Below are positions 54,001 through 62,636 of a stretch of DNA of 64,000 nucleotides, in pieces. The DNA is from Candidatus Heimdallarchaeota archaeon (lineage in GTDB: Archaea > Asgardarchaeota > Heimdallarchaeia > JABLTI01). The translations under genes and the position numbers were made by a program. The number at the start of each line of letters is the position of its first letter. Positions within the stretch are counted from its first letter, which is position 1. The DNA is taken from assembly GCA_019056785.1 (NCBI GenBank), contig DXJV01000084.1, positions 65,489 through 129,488 of the forward strand. Direction: 5' to 3'. Below the pieces are notes generated by a model. The model ran no database searches. It saw nothing but the letters and a program-made list of their open reading frames with translations, and had not been told where the DNA came from.

Positions 54001-54444
54001 AATGGTAGATTGAGAATAAATGAGAACCATCTTCGCCCCTAAACCAAAGCGACCGCGTGACTGTCGCTCACCATAATTTGAACCGGTTAAAACACGACCA
54101 AACAACTTTGGAATGTCAGAGTGGCGAATTCCAATGCCATTATCACGAACCGTTAAACGAATAAATTCGCTCGAAGCATCTTCAGCAATTTGATAATCAG
54201 CAATCCCCATTAACTCACCAATCTCTTCAGCGGACATTAATTCAATTTTAACCTCAATGTCAGGTAAAAATCCGCCTTTCTCAGCAGCATCTAAAGCATT
54301 TTCTACAAGCTCTCTTACACTGGTATAGGTTGATCTCGTTGGGTTATCAAAACCCGCAATTGCTTTGTTAGCCTCAAAAAACTCTGCTGCTGAACGTTCA
54401 ATAATTTTCTCACGCGCTATCATTTTTTCTAACCTGCTAGCCAC
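51088..54444 (-). CDS. top6B: DNA topoisomerase VI subunit B with long helix-hairpin-helix tail
   Basis: 1118 residues, about twice the usual 530-650. The N-terminal GHKL ATPase is normal: ELVENALDA, VRDNGIGI and SRGRFGLGAKM. H2TH and transducer regions extend to about 530. The extra 590 residues contain repeated helix-hairpin-helix units, for example ALPGIGPATAKAM (655), KMEGVGKAMAEKL (808), KIKGLGAKTI (842), KVPGLGKITEERL (1003) and AVKGLGVKTVKTI (1089), with lysine-rich linkers near 920-990. The tail is probably a non-sequence-specific DNA-binding module or scaffold. It is the first gene of the pair. Confidence 0.95.
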   Translation of the reverse strand: MASRLEKMIAREKIIERSAAEFFEANKAIAGFDNPTRSTYTSVRELVENALDAAEKGGFLPDIEVKIELMSAEEIGELMGIADYQIAEDASSEFIRLTVRDNGIGIRHSDIPKLFGRVLTGSNYGERQSRGRFGLGAKMVLIYSQSTIRVPFEIKSRLALSKKKVNDYTSHYKLFIDIVKNAPEIVEEKRYTGKSKHQLKTHGTEVSVCFAGTWSRSKRYIYEYFEEMAVITPYASFTIYTPDDPETPIIHNRTVEVIPPPPIEMPLHPIGTDINQLKSEISRTKAKTMKEFLKTHFQRIGDKTALEVLRISKISPSKNPIKLDEMELRRLIHEGFTKVKFYPPDGKCLSPLGHENLEAGLRDVYKPEFTCSESRPPSSYSGHAFQVEVAIGYGGENLSPPYKLVRFANRIPLLFGEGNDLIKKTIESINWSNYKTNLNNDPLIFAVSLVSTKIPFPETSKEYIAEVDEIRKELRLCLQKAGRKLMKFQHALKRREQQARRMRIFEKYAPVVTSIVGQMLGKMDEDEFQFLFSSTQFNKCLKLREGSIFLPKNPIPIEALPLESIESVDLERYDIQTLQDLILLDEEQLQELISLGLSEEAIDQAQQILTAILELPEIAKDELVESVSAVALDEFAKERGILSGLELYHGIDPVTALPGIGPATAKAMRTHGIRTVKDFFLTDNNDLISSNLSKSMITDLKAKCYVDVLPNLSSKTFEELNNKKIYSVLDFLEADKKVLVQIYGLTEERVNALISLIRQNLDLDIEELRSPAKPEELESDEEEIIVAPKKVQLPAPPPNFLEADAPVNKMEGVGKAMAEKLIAKNIDTVAKFYMAANSRLLKIKGLGAKTIATNRGNTDVIVLPRINFEGKRDLNMMGIFTVKQFLEADDDSLINVRGLRSPTINKLKLAIEEKLLMTPGSRVVPKRKSTKSKTRTNAVATRPHPTAKKKAALKTSAKKPAAKRDQSIAEFLGTKKAKVPAAEQKRVSTPPKGLLAPSLRISKVPGLGKITEERLLKIGVKTVGDIYKKDIRKLANIKGLDEQKIIEIRKMLSVEVLPHITSAIKKELNAVGIFTVKQFQNAKIAKTSAVKGLGVKTVKTIRKNIIHAFKTSAELENL

Positions 54445-54726
54445 CTAATGAAATCAAGAGGAGAATCGTTCATGATATTCCTCTTCACTACATCCTCACT
54501 TTTTTCATTCACCTGCAATCCTGAATGTTCTTTCTGAGAAGACTTGAGGGATTCAAGGAACTAATATAGTTATAGTTGCTATTTTCTCCTTAAATTTTTT
54601 AAGTTCTGTTATCCATTTTACAACGCTTCTTTAATACTTTATCCTACAAGCAAATTTAAAGTTGTGTCATATGGCATTGTTTTTTTGCCCCCAAAGGGGG
54701 ATAAAAAGACTGAAAAAAAGATGAAA
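54445..54726. other. Intergenic region holding a short GC hairpin
   Basis: 282 bases with no open frame of note. At 54689-54703 CCCCC-AAA-GGGGG makes a hairpin, but the flanking T-run is on its 5' side for the + strand and neither strand gives a proper hairpin-then-T order. Otherwise AT-rich, probably the top6B promoter. Confidence 0.4.
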
Positions 54727-56043
54727 TCAAGGCCGTAGAATGTCAACGGTTCGGGGGAACATAATTGCTTGTTTAATGGTATCTAATTCACAAATCCACC
54801 AGACAAGCCGCTCAATTCCCAGGCCAAAACCTGCATGAGGAGGCATCCCGTATTTAAAGAGATTTAAATACCATTCATAGCTTTTCAAACTAAAACCTTG
54901 GGCCTTTACAACCTCAACCATTTTATCATATTCATGCACACGTTGACCGCCAGTGCATAACTCTACAAAGCCTTTCGGAGCCAAGAGGTCAAAACTATTA
55001 GAAATAGTAGGGTCATCATCATTCACCCGATAGTAGATACCTCTTGTGGAGACAGGCCAATCGGTGATGAAGAAGGGGGTTTTAAAATGGTGGGACAAGG
55101 CAGTTTCTTCTGGAGAAGTAAAGTCAGAGTTGAAATCCACAGGGTCTGGCAGGTCGAAAGTAGTGCACAATTCTTTGGCTTCTTTAAAGGCGATTCTCGG
55201 AAATTTCCCAGTTAACTTTTTAGGGTGAGCATCTAACTGTTCGAGGAGATCTTTAGCTTTCTTAATAGTCTGATTCACAACGAAAGTCGTGAGATCCTCA
55301 AGAACCTGCATGATTGTAATGTGATCATTAAACGCAGCCTCACATTCAATTTGCCAGAATTCTGCCACGTGTTTTCTTGTTCGTGATTTCTCCATGCGGA
55401 AGGAAGGCAAAATACCGAACACTTTCTCATGAGCAGTTATTGCTGCTTGTTTGTAAAATTGAGCACTTTGAGCAAGAAAAGCATCTTGGTCAAAGAATTT
55501 AATGGGAAACATAGTTGCGCCCCCTTCTGTAGCAGTTGCAACAATGGAAGGGGTGAAAATCTCAGTAAAACCTCTTTTTGTGAAAAATTCTCGCGTTGCT
55601 TGAGCAACAATGCCTTTAACTTCGAAAGGCAGCTTAACTTTTGGCATTCTTATTGTTAATTCGCGAAAAGCATAAACGGTCCCTTCATCCATAGGCGTTT
55701 TACCGGAAATATCAACGGGTACGGGTGCATGGATAGGATTAAGAACTTCAACTTTTGTGGGGAGAATTTCTTTCCCCCCCGGAGCTTGGGGATTTATTTT
55801 AAGCTCACCTACAATCCAAACAACTGTTTCATTTTTCAAAGAAATCATAGTATTCCAAAGAGATTCAGCAACTTTGGTTTTAATGGCCGTTACTTGAATC
55901 TTTCCTGTTGAATCCCGAACCGTTAGAAAACAAATTTTCCCTTTGTGGACCAGATGTTCAGCCCAACCGCCAATTGTTACTTGCATGCTTTCCTTAGACT
56001 GCAGAAGAGTCTTTATTGCCATTTTTTTCGAGTAATCTACCAT
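54727..56043 (-). CDS. Class II aspartyl/asparaginyl-tRNA synthetase
   Basis: 438 residues. An OB-fold anticodon domain (1-105, [20 protein letters not shown]) precedes the class II core: motif 2 [20 protein letters not shown], then [11 protein letters not shown], and motif 3 [13 protein letters not shown] ending in FPRT. Mixed traits: GGQRVH is like AspRS, while the [10 protein letters not shown] ending and the motif 2 context are more like AsnRS. It may charge tRNA-Asp, tRNA-Asn or both (non-discriminating). The first ATG (56043) or the next at 56022 could be the start. Confidence 0.9.
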   Translation of the reverse strand: MVDYSKKMAIKTLLQSKESMQVTIGGWAEHLVHKGKICFLTVRDSTGKIQVTAIKTKVAESLWNTMISLKNETVVWIVGELKINPQAPGGKEILPTKVEVLNPIHAPVPVDISGKTPMDEGTVYAFRELTIRMPKVKLPFEVKGIVAQATREFFTKRGFTEIFTPSIVATATEGGATMFPIKFFDQDAFLAQSAQFYKQAAITAHEKVFGILPSFRMEKSRTRKHVAEFWQIECEAAFNDHITIMQVLEDLTTFVVNQTIKKAKDLLEQLDAHPKKLTGKFPRIAFKEAKELCTTFDLPDPVDFNSDFTSPEETALSHHFKTPFFITDWPVSTRGIYYRVNDDDPTISNSFDLLAPKGFVELCTGGQRVHEYDKMVEVVKAQGFSLKSYEWYLNLFKYGMPPHAGFGLGIERLVWWICELDTIKQAIMFPRTVDILRP

Positions 56044-56189
56044 TTTTTTTCAGCCTTTTTTGAATTGTTAATAATTCAAGAATCCTAATTTTAAAGAGTT
56101 TTTTGTCAACATCTAAATGTATATTCTGGTTTGTTTGAAAACTAATTCCAATTGTTTGAAAAAGTAAAAGACGAGGGCGACTAGAATGC

Positions 56190-56594
56190 TCAATGCAATT
56201 TTATTTTGCGAAGAGCTTCCGCAGCCCAGGAACGAACACGGACATCTTCATCATTTAAAGCAACATTTGTTAGTTCCTCTACTACAACAGGTGAGCCAAT
56301 ATTTCCCAGTGCGACAACAGCTTCTAGACGAACACTTGGTATAGGGTCCTTTTTTACTGTCTCAATAAGTGCTTTCACAGCTTCTTGACCATTTACTTGC
56401 ATTTCACCTAATGCAGCCGCAGCATGAGAACGAACTAAAAAATCTTTATCCTCATATAAGATCTTTGTTAATTCGTCTACAGCTTCCATTACTTTAAGCT
56501 CGCTTAATTGAACAATAGCTTTTGAACGCACCTCGCCATCGCGGTTCTTTAATTTTCTCAGTATTTGATCAAGCTGTTCTTTATCAATTGACAA
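56190..56594 (-). CDS. HEAT-repeat protein
   Basis: 134 residues built from about four HEAT/PBS-lyase-type repeats, visible as repeats of V..L...L.D...VR..AA.ALG.(M/I): VDELTKILYEDKDFLVRSHA, ALIETVKKDPIPSVRLEAV, ELTNVALNDEDVRVRSWAA. It is a solenoid used for protein-protein contacts. No catalytic domain is attached. It sits between the synthetase and the divergent mobB. Confidence 0.85.
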   Translation of the reverse strand: MSIDKEQLDQILRKLKNRDGEVRSKAIVQLSELKVMEAVDELTKILYEDKDFLVRSHAAAALGEMQVNGQEAVKALIETVKKDPIPSVRLEAVVALGNIGSPVVVEELTNVALNDEDVRVRSWAAEALRKIKLH

Positions 56595-56753
56595 AAAAAT
56601 CCCAGCGATATAGATAGGTAAGTAATAATAATTAATCTTTCGAAAACAAAAAGGTTATTCTCCTATTTATAAACAAAAAGACTTTTGTAGAATTGTTGGA
56701 AAAGATAAAAAAAGACAAAAAGGCGACTACCTATTTGAAAGTAAGTGATACAA

Positions 56754-57260
56754 ATGAAAATTTTCACAATTATTGGCTATACAGACTCAGGCAAAACAAG
56801 CACGCTCATTAAAATGATAGAAGAACTTGTGAAAAGAGGATTTGTGGTTAATACAGTAAAGAAGGTTCATATTGAAAATTTTACTGTAGAAACAGAAGGA
56901 AAAGATTCATGGTTACACCGCCAAGCAGGAGCAACAATAACAGTCACACGCTCTAATTGTGAAACGGCTATAATGTTTCAACGGCCTCTAGCATTAAAAG
57001 AGTTAATTCCATTCTTCTCTTGCGATTATCTTATTCTCGAAGGATTTACAAAGGAACCACAAGTCCCCAAGATTCTTTGTGCGAAAAGTGACGATGAAAT
57101 TGACGATCGATTTGATAAGTCTGTTTTTGCTATCTCCGGGGTTATAAGTAATAAGTTAAGTCATTTCAAAGGAGTAGAGGTTATTAACGGACTCAAAGAA
57201 ACAAAAAGATTAGTTGACCTTGCAATGGAAAAAGCGATAGATGGCAAAGAGTTACTTTAA
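56754..57260 (+). CDS. mobB: MobB-like molybdopterin-guanine dinucleotide biosynthesis adapter
   Basis: 168 residues from ATG 56754 (GTG 56745 is possible). P-loop GYTDSGKTSTL, then VNTVKKVHIENFTVETEGKD (the His-Asp region typical of MobB), AGATITVTRS and FFSCDYLILEGF with Walker B. It assists MobA in making the molybdenum cofactor dinucleotide. No MobA or molybdoenzyme gene is in view. Its end overlaps the convergent ABC gene by nine bases. Confidence 0.9.
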   Translation: MKIFTIIGYTDSGKTSTLIKMIEELVKRGFVVNTVKKVHIENFTVETEGKDSWLHRQAGATITVTRSNCETAIMFQRPLALKELIPFFSCDYLILEGFTKEPQVPKILCAKSDDEIDDRFDKSVFAISGVISNKLSHFKGVEVINGLKETKRLVDLAMEKAIDGKELL

Positions 57261-58082
57261 TGCACACTCTAAGAGAAAGGCAATAATTTCCTCTTTTTCA
57301 ATGGCGTCTTTTTGCAACCCTTTTTTGCGGAGAAAGGTAATAAAAGACAGATAATCAGTTGGTTCTAAACCAATCTTTAAAAGATGAGTCAGATCTGCGA
57401 AAAATTCTTTCAAGGGAAGATCATAGGCTATCTGACCATTTTGAAGTGCGACGATCTTGGTGCAAGCTGTTAGTAAAAGGTCCAGAGAATGTGTTATCAG
57501 GATTATTAGTTTATCTTGTTGCTTTAGTTTTTGTATATACTGAAGAATCATCAGCTTTTGGGACATGTCAATCCCTGAAAATGGTTCGTCCAAAATAATT
57601 GCTTTAGGATCTTGGATAAGAACAGTTGCAAGAGCGACTTTTTGTTTTTCACCACGGCTGAGGGTTCGAGGGTTGGTCAAACGATAGTTTGTTAGATCGA
57701 AAAAAGCAAGTGTTTCGTCTATTCGTTCCTTAACCTCTTGTTTACTAAGTTTGAAGTGCTGTAAGCTTAATGCCAGTTCTTTTTCGACAGAATTAGTAAA
57801 TAACATAAAATTAGGGTTTTGAAACACAAACCCCACCTGCGTGGCAATTTCTGCTATGGACTTTCTGGTAATGGTTTCATTATTAATTAAAATGCGACCT
57901 CTTTGTGGTCGGAGCATTCCAGCAATTAATTTGACCAGTGTAGTCTTTCCGGAACCATTCCTTCCGATAATTGCCACTTGTTCTCCCAGAGAAAAGGCAA
58001 CAGAAAGACCATCAAAAAGTGTTTCGTTGCGTCTATAGGAAAATACAACTCTATCAACTGTAATGTAATTCATGGTAACCAC
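57252..58082 (-). CDS. ECF-type ABC transporter ATPase A2
   Basis: 276 residues. Walker A GRNGSGKTTLVK, Q-loop FVFQNPNFMLF, signature LSRGEKQKVALA, Walker B KAIILDEPFSG, H-loop ITHS. The CbiO/EcfA pattern includes a C-terminal region that couples to EcfT. It overlaps the 3' end of the other ATPase gene by 13 bases, so both are made together. No EcfT or substrate-binding S component is seen in the window. Confidence 0.9.
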   Translation of the reverse strand: MVTMNYITVDRVVFSYRRNETLFDGLSVAFSLGEQVAIIGRNGSGKTTLVKLIAGMLRPQRGRILINNETITRKSIAEIATQVGFVFQNPNFMLFTNSVEKELALSLQHFKLSKQEVKERIDETLAFFDLTNYRLTNPRTLSRGEKQKVALATVLIQDPKAIILDEPFSGIDMSQKLMILQYIQKLKQQDKLIILITHSLDLLLTACTKIVALQNGQIAYDLPLKEFFADLTHLLKIGLEPTDYLSFITFLRKKGLQKDAIEKEEIIAFLLECALK

Positions 58083-58906
58083 TTCTGTACGATTTTTCGA
58101 GCTGACTCTAAGGAGAGTGGGAGGGGGTCATCGAGCAGTTTTTTTTCTTGGAAAATGTCAAAAAGGTCTGGAAAGATGGGTGGGATAAGACCATTCTTAA
58201 TTAAAAGACGGTTATTTGTAAGGACACTGTCAGTTGCTCCGTCTATAATTATAGAACCATTATTAATTAGAATCACCCGGTCAACTATCTTTGCTAAGAA
58301 GTCTAAATCATGATCAATTATAATCAAAGTCCTTTGTTGTTTTTTCAGAGCAGTTAGAATTTTGACAAGATCATTCTTACTTGTGGAATCAACCATACTT
58401 GAACTTTCATCTAAAACAAGAATAGAGGGATCCATTGCTAAAATTGATGCTAAAACAACCTTTTGTTTCTCGCCTTCACTTAAATCTGCAGTTGCCCGAT
58501 AGCGCAAATGCTCGAGCCCTAACTCGGCGATTATTTCATTCAAACGTTTATCCATTTTATCAACAGGAACGGCAAAATTCTCCATGCCGAAAGTTATTTC
58601 AGACTCAACAAAGGGAGAAGCAATTTGCAAGCTGGGTTCTTGAAGCATATAACCAACAATTTGGCTCATGCTTTCAATCGTCTCTTTCATAACATTTCGT
58701 TCTGAGACAAGGACTTCCCCTTGGAATTTGCCCGAAAAATGATGGGGGATTAAGCCATTAAATAAATAACAAAGAGTACTCTTCCCTGAACCAGTGGGGC
58801 CGATAATCCCTACACTCTCACCGCGAGCAATCTCAAGTGAAAGATTTTGCAAAACACGCCTATTAGAACCGGCATAAGTGAAGGAAACATTTCGAAGTTC
58901 AATCAT
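58070..58906 (-). CDS. ECF-type ABC transporter ATPase A1
   Basis: 278 residues. Walker A GPTGSGKSTLCY, Q-loop YMLQEPSLQI, signature LSEGEKQKVVLASIL, Walker B SILVLDESSSM with Glu replaced to Asp-Glu-Ser order, H-loop IDHD. It forms the heterodimer with the downstream ATPase to power a vitamin or metal importer. Confidence 0.9.
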   Translation of the reverse strand: MIELRNVSFTYAGSNRRVLQNLSLEIARGESVGIIGPTGSGKSTLCYLFNGLIPHHFSGKFQGEVLVSERNVMKETIESMSQIVGYMLQEPSLQIASPFVESEITFGMENFAVPVDKMDKRLNEIIAELGLEHLRYRATADLSEGEKQKVVLASILAMDPSILVLDESSSMVDSTSKNDLVKILTALKKQQRTLIIIDHDLDFLAKIVDRVILINNGSIIIDGATDSVLTNNRLLIKNGLIPPIFPDLFDIFQEKKLLDDPLPLSLESARKIVQKWLP

Positions 58907-58964
58907 TCTATACCCCTTACAGATAAAAGAATAAAAAAGAAGAGGATAGGTTTGATTTTCTTCC

Positions 58965-60146
58965 TTATGCCTTTGCTTTTAATTGAACACAAATTTTCTC
59001 GGCTAGAACAGTATATACTTTAAAAGCGGTGACAAGCTGGCTGATGGGCACATGTTCATTAACGGTATTTGCAAATTTCTCATTTCCGGGGCCGAAACCA
59101 ACAATGGGCGTATCCACTTTGAAGATTTCTGAAATATTTACTGCCCCTTTCCAAAAACCAATTTGCGTGCTTTTCTTGGTTACGAGTTCGAAAGCTTTAG
59201 AGAGATGCTGAATTATCTCGGAATCGTCTGGTGCTTTAAAGGGGCGGAAATGTCGTCTCAGATTTATTAAAAAGTCAACCCCTTCTTTAAAGTTGTTTTT
59301 CGACAAAGTAGTTTTAATAGCCGATTTTATTTGTTCAGGGTCTTCGTTTTCAAAGTATTGTCGAACTAATAGCGAATGGCAAAGGTCTGGTATTGAGTGA
59401 GTAGCGTCAACCGGATTGGAAATGATAGAGCTAAAGAACATTTGAGCTTGACCATAGAGCTTGTCCTTTGGCAAATTAATATTTTCATTCAAACAACTAA
59501 TGATACGATTCATTTTCAAGATGGCATTCTCACTTACCTCCTGATAGCCAATGTTGCCCATCTTGCCCTTCGCCAAAACTTCAAAGATTGCCTGTCCAGG
59601 GTGAGAGACATTGATATTGAGGTTGGTGGGGGCGCCAACCACTATATAATCAGGAGCCAACTCAAATTTGTCGATGAGCTTTTTAATGCCCAAATTTTTG
59701 CCGCTTTTGGTATTCGCCAAACCAACAACAATAAAGTCTCCTTTCAATCTCGAACGTGTTCGTTTAAAAGCACTTGCCACACAAATCATCGCCGCTAACG
59801 AACTTTTCATATCAACAGCACCACGACCCGTGATGACTTTCCCCTTTGTACCAAGTTTTGAGCCATCGATTTCTTTGGGGTTAAAAGCATCTTCCATTGT
59901 TCCTGGCGGAACAGTATCTATATAACTAGCTAAAAGCAAGGTTTTTCCTGTTCCCTGACCCGGCATTTTGCCAACAATATTATTATTCTCATCATACTTT
60001 ACTTCGGTGAAACCTGCTTTTGTCATCTCAATTGCTAAGAGGGTTCTTAGTTTGTTCTCATTCCCACTAACACTCGGCGTCTTGATCAAGCGTTTGGTCA
60101 AATCAATAACAAGCTGCTCATCAACAAATTCCAATGCTTTTGACAT
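58965..60146 (-). CDS. M20-family peptidase homologue, probably inactive
   Basis: 393 residues from ATG 60146, where GGAG sits ten bases upstream; the longer open frame above it is not family-like. Fold and order follow ArgE/DapE/carboxypeptidase G2. The metal site is largely lost: the His of HxDxxP is Y75 (ASYIDTVPPG), the catalytic Glu-Glu is N145-T146 (LANTKSG), and the Glu of xEPT is A172 (VGAPTN). Only D112 (GAVDMKSS) and a C-terminal His (NEHVP) remain. It is likely a pseudoenzyme with a binding or regulatory role. Confidence 0.8.
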   Translation of the reverse strand: MSKALEFVDEQLVIDLTKRLIKTPSVSGNENKLRTLLAIEMTKAGFTEVKYDENNNIVGKMPGQGTGKTLLLASYIDTVPPGTMEDAFNPKEIDGSKLGTKGKVITGRGAVDMKSSLAAMICVASAFKRTRSRLKGDFIVVGLANTKSGKNLGIKKLIDKFELAPDYIVVGAPTNLNINVSHPGQAIFEVLAKGKMGNIGYQEVSENAILKMNRIISCLNENINLPKDKLYGQAQMFFSSIISNPVDATHSIPDLCHSLLVRQYFENEDPEQIKSAIKTTLSKNNFKEGVDFLINLRRHFRPFKAPDDSEIIQHLSKAFELVTKKSTQIGFWKGAVNISEIFKVDTPIVGFGPGNEKFANTVNEHVPISQLVTAFKVYTVLAEKICVQLKAKA

Positions 60147-60273
60147 CGCATAATTTCTCCATGTTTTTTGGTGAACTAAAAATACCCACTCGAAGGTAGT
60201 TACAGTTAAAATAATTGCTTTTATTATATATATTCTTTTGAGGAATAAATTTTTCCCAATAGGGGAAGGGGGC

Positions 60274-61011
60274 TTACTCTTCTGCCAAAGCAAGTGTGAT
60301 GCGTTCTTTTCCTTTTCCCATGCTTCGCCGTTTGACAACTACAATACGACCGATTTCTGAGGTATTAGCGACATGTGTTCCTGCACAAGAAGCATGATCA
60401 TAATCACCAACAGAGATAATCCTAAAAGTCTTTACAGACTTAGGAACCATATTAATATAATCCGTTTGATAGCCTTTTTCTTTCAAAAAAGCAATGGCAT
60501 CTTCTCGGGGCATGAATGAAATTTTCACCGGCAAATTTTGAGCGATGATTTCATTAACGCCAGCTTCGATGGTTTTTAATTGTTCCTGAGTTAAGGCGTT
60601 TTCAAGGTGAAAATCAGCCCGGCCATTTCTTGTTGAAATATTATTTCCAACCACTTCGGAATTAAAATGTTCTTTCATATAGGTACTTAAAACATGGATT
60701 GCCGTATGAAAACGCATGTGTGTAAATCTTCGATCCCAATCGATTTCTCCCTGCACTTCTTCACCCACCGGCGGCAATTGTTCCTTTTCAACAACAAAAT
60801 GACGGACTTCTCCTTCTTCTCGTTTGACTTTCCAAACAGTTAATACAACATTTCCCCAAGTTATCTTTCCTTGGTCAGTTTCTTGACCCCCTCCTTCTGG
60901 ATAGAAGGCAGTTTTATCTAAAACAAGATAATCGTCTCCTTTTGCAATCACCTTTGCAGTAAAGGTGCGTATGTAGTTGTCATTCATGTAGAGTAGCTCA
61001 GTTTTTGCCAA
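60274..61011 (-). CDS. alaX: Alanyl-tRNA editing protein AlaX
   Basis: 245 residues. Zinc ligands of the AlaRS editing domain are present: H in RFHTAIHVLS (two His) and CAGTHV (Cys and His). The glycine motif is PEGGGQETDQG. The N-terminal subdomain makes it the medium form. It hydrolyses Ser- or Gly-tRNA-Ala in trans. The M20 homologue is encoded 127 bases downstream. Confidence 0.95.
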   Translation of the reverse strand: MAKTELLYMNDNYIRTFTAKVIAKGDDYLVLDKTAFYPEGGGQETDQGKITWGNVVLTVWKVKREEGEVRHFVVEKEQLPPVGEEVQGEIDWDRRFTHMRFHTAIHVLSTYMKEHFNSEVVGNNISTRNGRADFHLENALTQEQLKTIEAGVNEIIAQNLPVKISFMPREDAIAFLKEKGYQTDYINMVPKSVKTFRIISVGDYDHASCAGTHVANTSEIGRIVVVKRRSMGKGKERITLALAEE

Positions 61012-61114
61012 TTGAACACCTTCTTGATCTAATTCTCCTTCAGTTGGAAAGGATGGGATGGTTTTTGGTTAAAACCATTTGAATTTACGATAAATGAATT
61101 GTTTCTTTCAACCT

Positions 61115-62434
61115 TTAGGTTTTTTCAAACATTTCATTAAATTCCCAATCTGTTACTTCTGTTGTTTTGGGGTCCTTGACATTCTTCGTGTAAGCGTCCC
61201 ATTCAGCTTTTTTCATTGCATTGTAAATGGAAATGAATTGTTCACCAAGGAAGCCACAGAGGTATTTATCAGCATTAAGAGCTGCGAGGGCATCTTGCAA
61301 AGTCGAAGGCGTTTGCTTTATACCCAGTTCCTTTCGCTTTTCGTTAGTAAGATGGTCAACATTTAAAGAAATGCTTTCAATAGGTTCCAACTTATTTTTT
61401 ACACCATCCAAGCCTGCAGCAAGCAAAAGAGCAATAACAAGATAAATATTAGCTGAACTGTCAGCACCACGATATTCGATTCTGGCGGACTTTTCATAGG
61501 CGGGTACGCGGATAAGAGCTGTTCGATTGGCAATTCCCCATGAAATGTAAACAGGAGCTTCATGCCCCGGAACAAGGCGTTTATAGGAATTAACTGTTGG
61601 ATTCAAAATCGCTGTCAGACCTTGGGCGTGTTTTAAGAGACCAGCAACAAAATGCTTTAAGGTTGTTGATGGCTCCCCGTCTTCAGCACTGAAGAGGTTC
61701 TTCTTGCCTTTAAAGAGCATATGATGAACATGCATGCCACTTCCTGCTTCAGTAGTATAGGGCTTGGGCATGAAACTTGCTATTAAGCCATTCATCCAGG
61801 CAACCATCCGAATTATTTGTTTGACAGTTTGAACCATATCTGCCGCAAAGAGAGCGTCAGTCATTATAAATTCGATTTCCATCTGTCCGGGTCCAACTTC
61901 ATGATGGAGTATTTTAGGGTAAATACTATAATTCATCATATAATCTACCATGGCACGCCGCATTTCAATTTCAGAGTCAAGGGGTGGGGCGTCCATATAA
62001 CCAGCAATATCTACAGGCTCACCATCAGGAGTCATATTATACCATTCAATTTCCGGTCGAACTTTAAAGGAAAAACCGAAATCAACTTTGGCCATATTTA
62101 ATGCGCGTTTTAAAATGCTTCGGGGATCGCTAGGAAAAGGAGTGCCATTTGTTGTTTGAATGTCACAAATCACACGGGCAATCCGATCATTCCAAGGAAC
62201 AAGATGAAGAGTTGAAAGATCAGGAATGATTTTCATATCACTTTGCTCGGTCAACATAAATCCAACGGATGAACCGTCTATTCCTAATCCTTCTTCGAGA
62301 TACTTCTCTGCATATTTCTGGGGCACCTCAACAGCTTTTAATTGTCCTTGGATATTAGTGAATTGAAACTGAAGATAATCGATATTTGAAAGTATTTTAG
62401 CAAGGTTTTCATCCAATCTTGAAGTCAACTCCAT
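61115..62434 (-). CDS. glnA: Glutamine synthetase
   Basis: 439 residues, the usual length of class I GS. Catalytic stretches are GIDGSSVGF, the metal-binding HEVGPGQMEIEF, GSGMHVHH, and the C-terminal region with RIEYRGADSSANIYL. It condenses ammonia and glutamate with ATP. The start is ATG 62434; upstream lies a four-codon reading frame with a strong ribosome site. Confidence 0.97.
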   Translation of the reverse strand: MELTSRLDENLAKILSNIDYLQFQFTNIQGQLKAVEVPQKYAEKYLEEGLGIDGSSVGFMLTEQSDMKIIPDLSTLHLVPWNDRIARVICDIQTTNGTPFPSDPRSILKRALNMAKVDFGFSFKVRPEIEWYNMTPDGEPVDIAGYMDAPPLDSEIEMRRAMVDYMMNYSIYPKILHHEVGPGQMEIEFIMTDALFAADMVQTVKQIIRMVAWMNGLIASFMPKPYTTEAGSGMHVHHMLFKGKKNLFSAEDGEPSTTLKHFVAGLLKHAQGLTAILNPTVNSYKRLVPGHEAPVYISWGIANRTALIRVPAYEKSARIEYRGADSSANIYLVIALLLAAGLDGVKNKLEPIESISLNVDHLTNEKRKELGIKQTPSTLQDALAALNADKYLCGFLGEQFISIYNAMKKAEWDAYTKNVKDPKTTEVTDWEFNEMFEKT

Positions 62435-62444
62435 TGATAAATAA

Positions 62445-62471
62445 CTAATCGTAGGGCATAAAAGCTCCTTT
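62445..62471 (-). promoter_or_regulatory. Upstream mini-ORF in the glnA leader
   Basis: AAAGGAG (62465-62471) is set five bases before an ATG (62457-62459) that encodes only MPYD before TAG at 62445-62447. The glnA ATG at 62434 is ten bases further on, in another frame and without its own ribosome site. It may control glnA by coupling or termination-reinitiation, or reflect a small sequence error. Confidence 0.4.
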
Positions 62472-62636
62472 GTTTAGAAATTAAAAGTTTTTATTGTACT
62501 TCTAAATAAGAAGAAAAAATAGAAAGGTCAAGACCCTCATAAATCACACTATTTGACAAGGTTTTTTTAACTGGTATATGCTAGTTATTCCAATAATGGG
62601 TAATAGATTTCATCCACAATTATAGAAGGCGTGTTT

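Noticed and set aside
54689..54703. CCCCC-AAA-GGGGG hairpin as a terminator
   Set aside because: The T-run is on the wrong side for either transcription direction.
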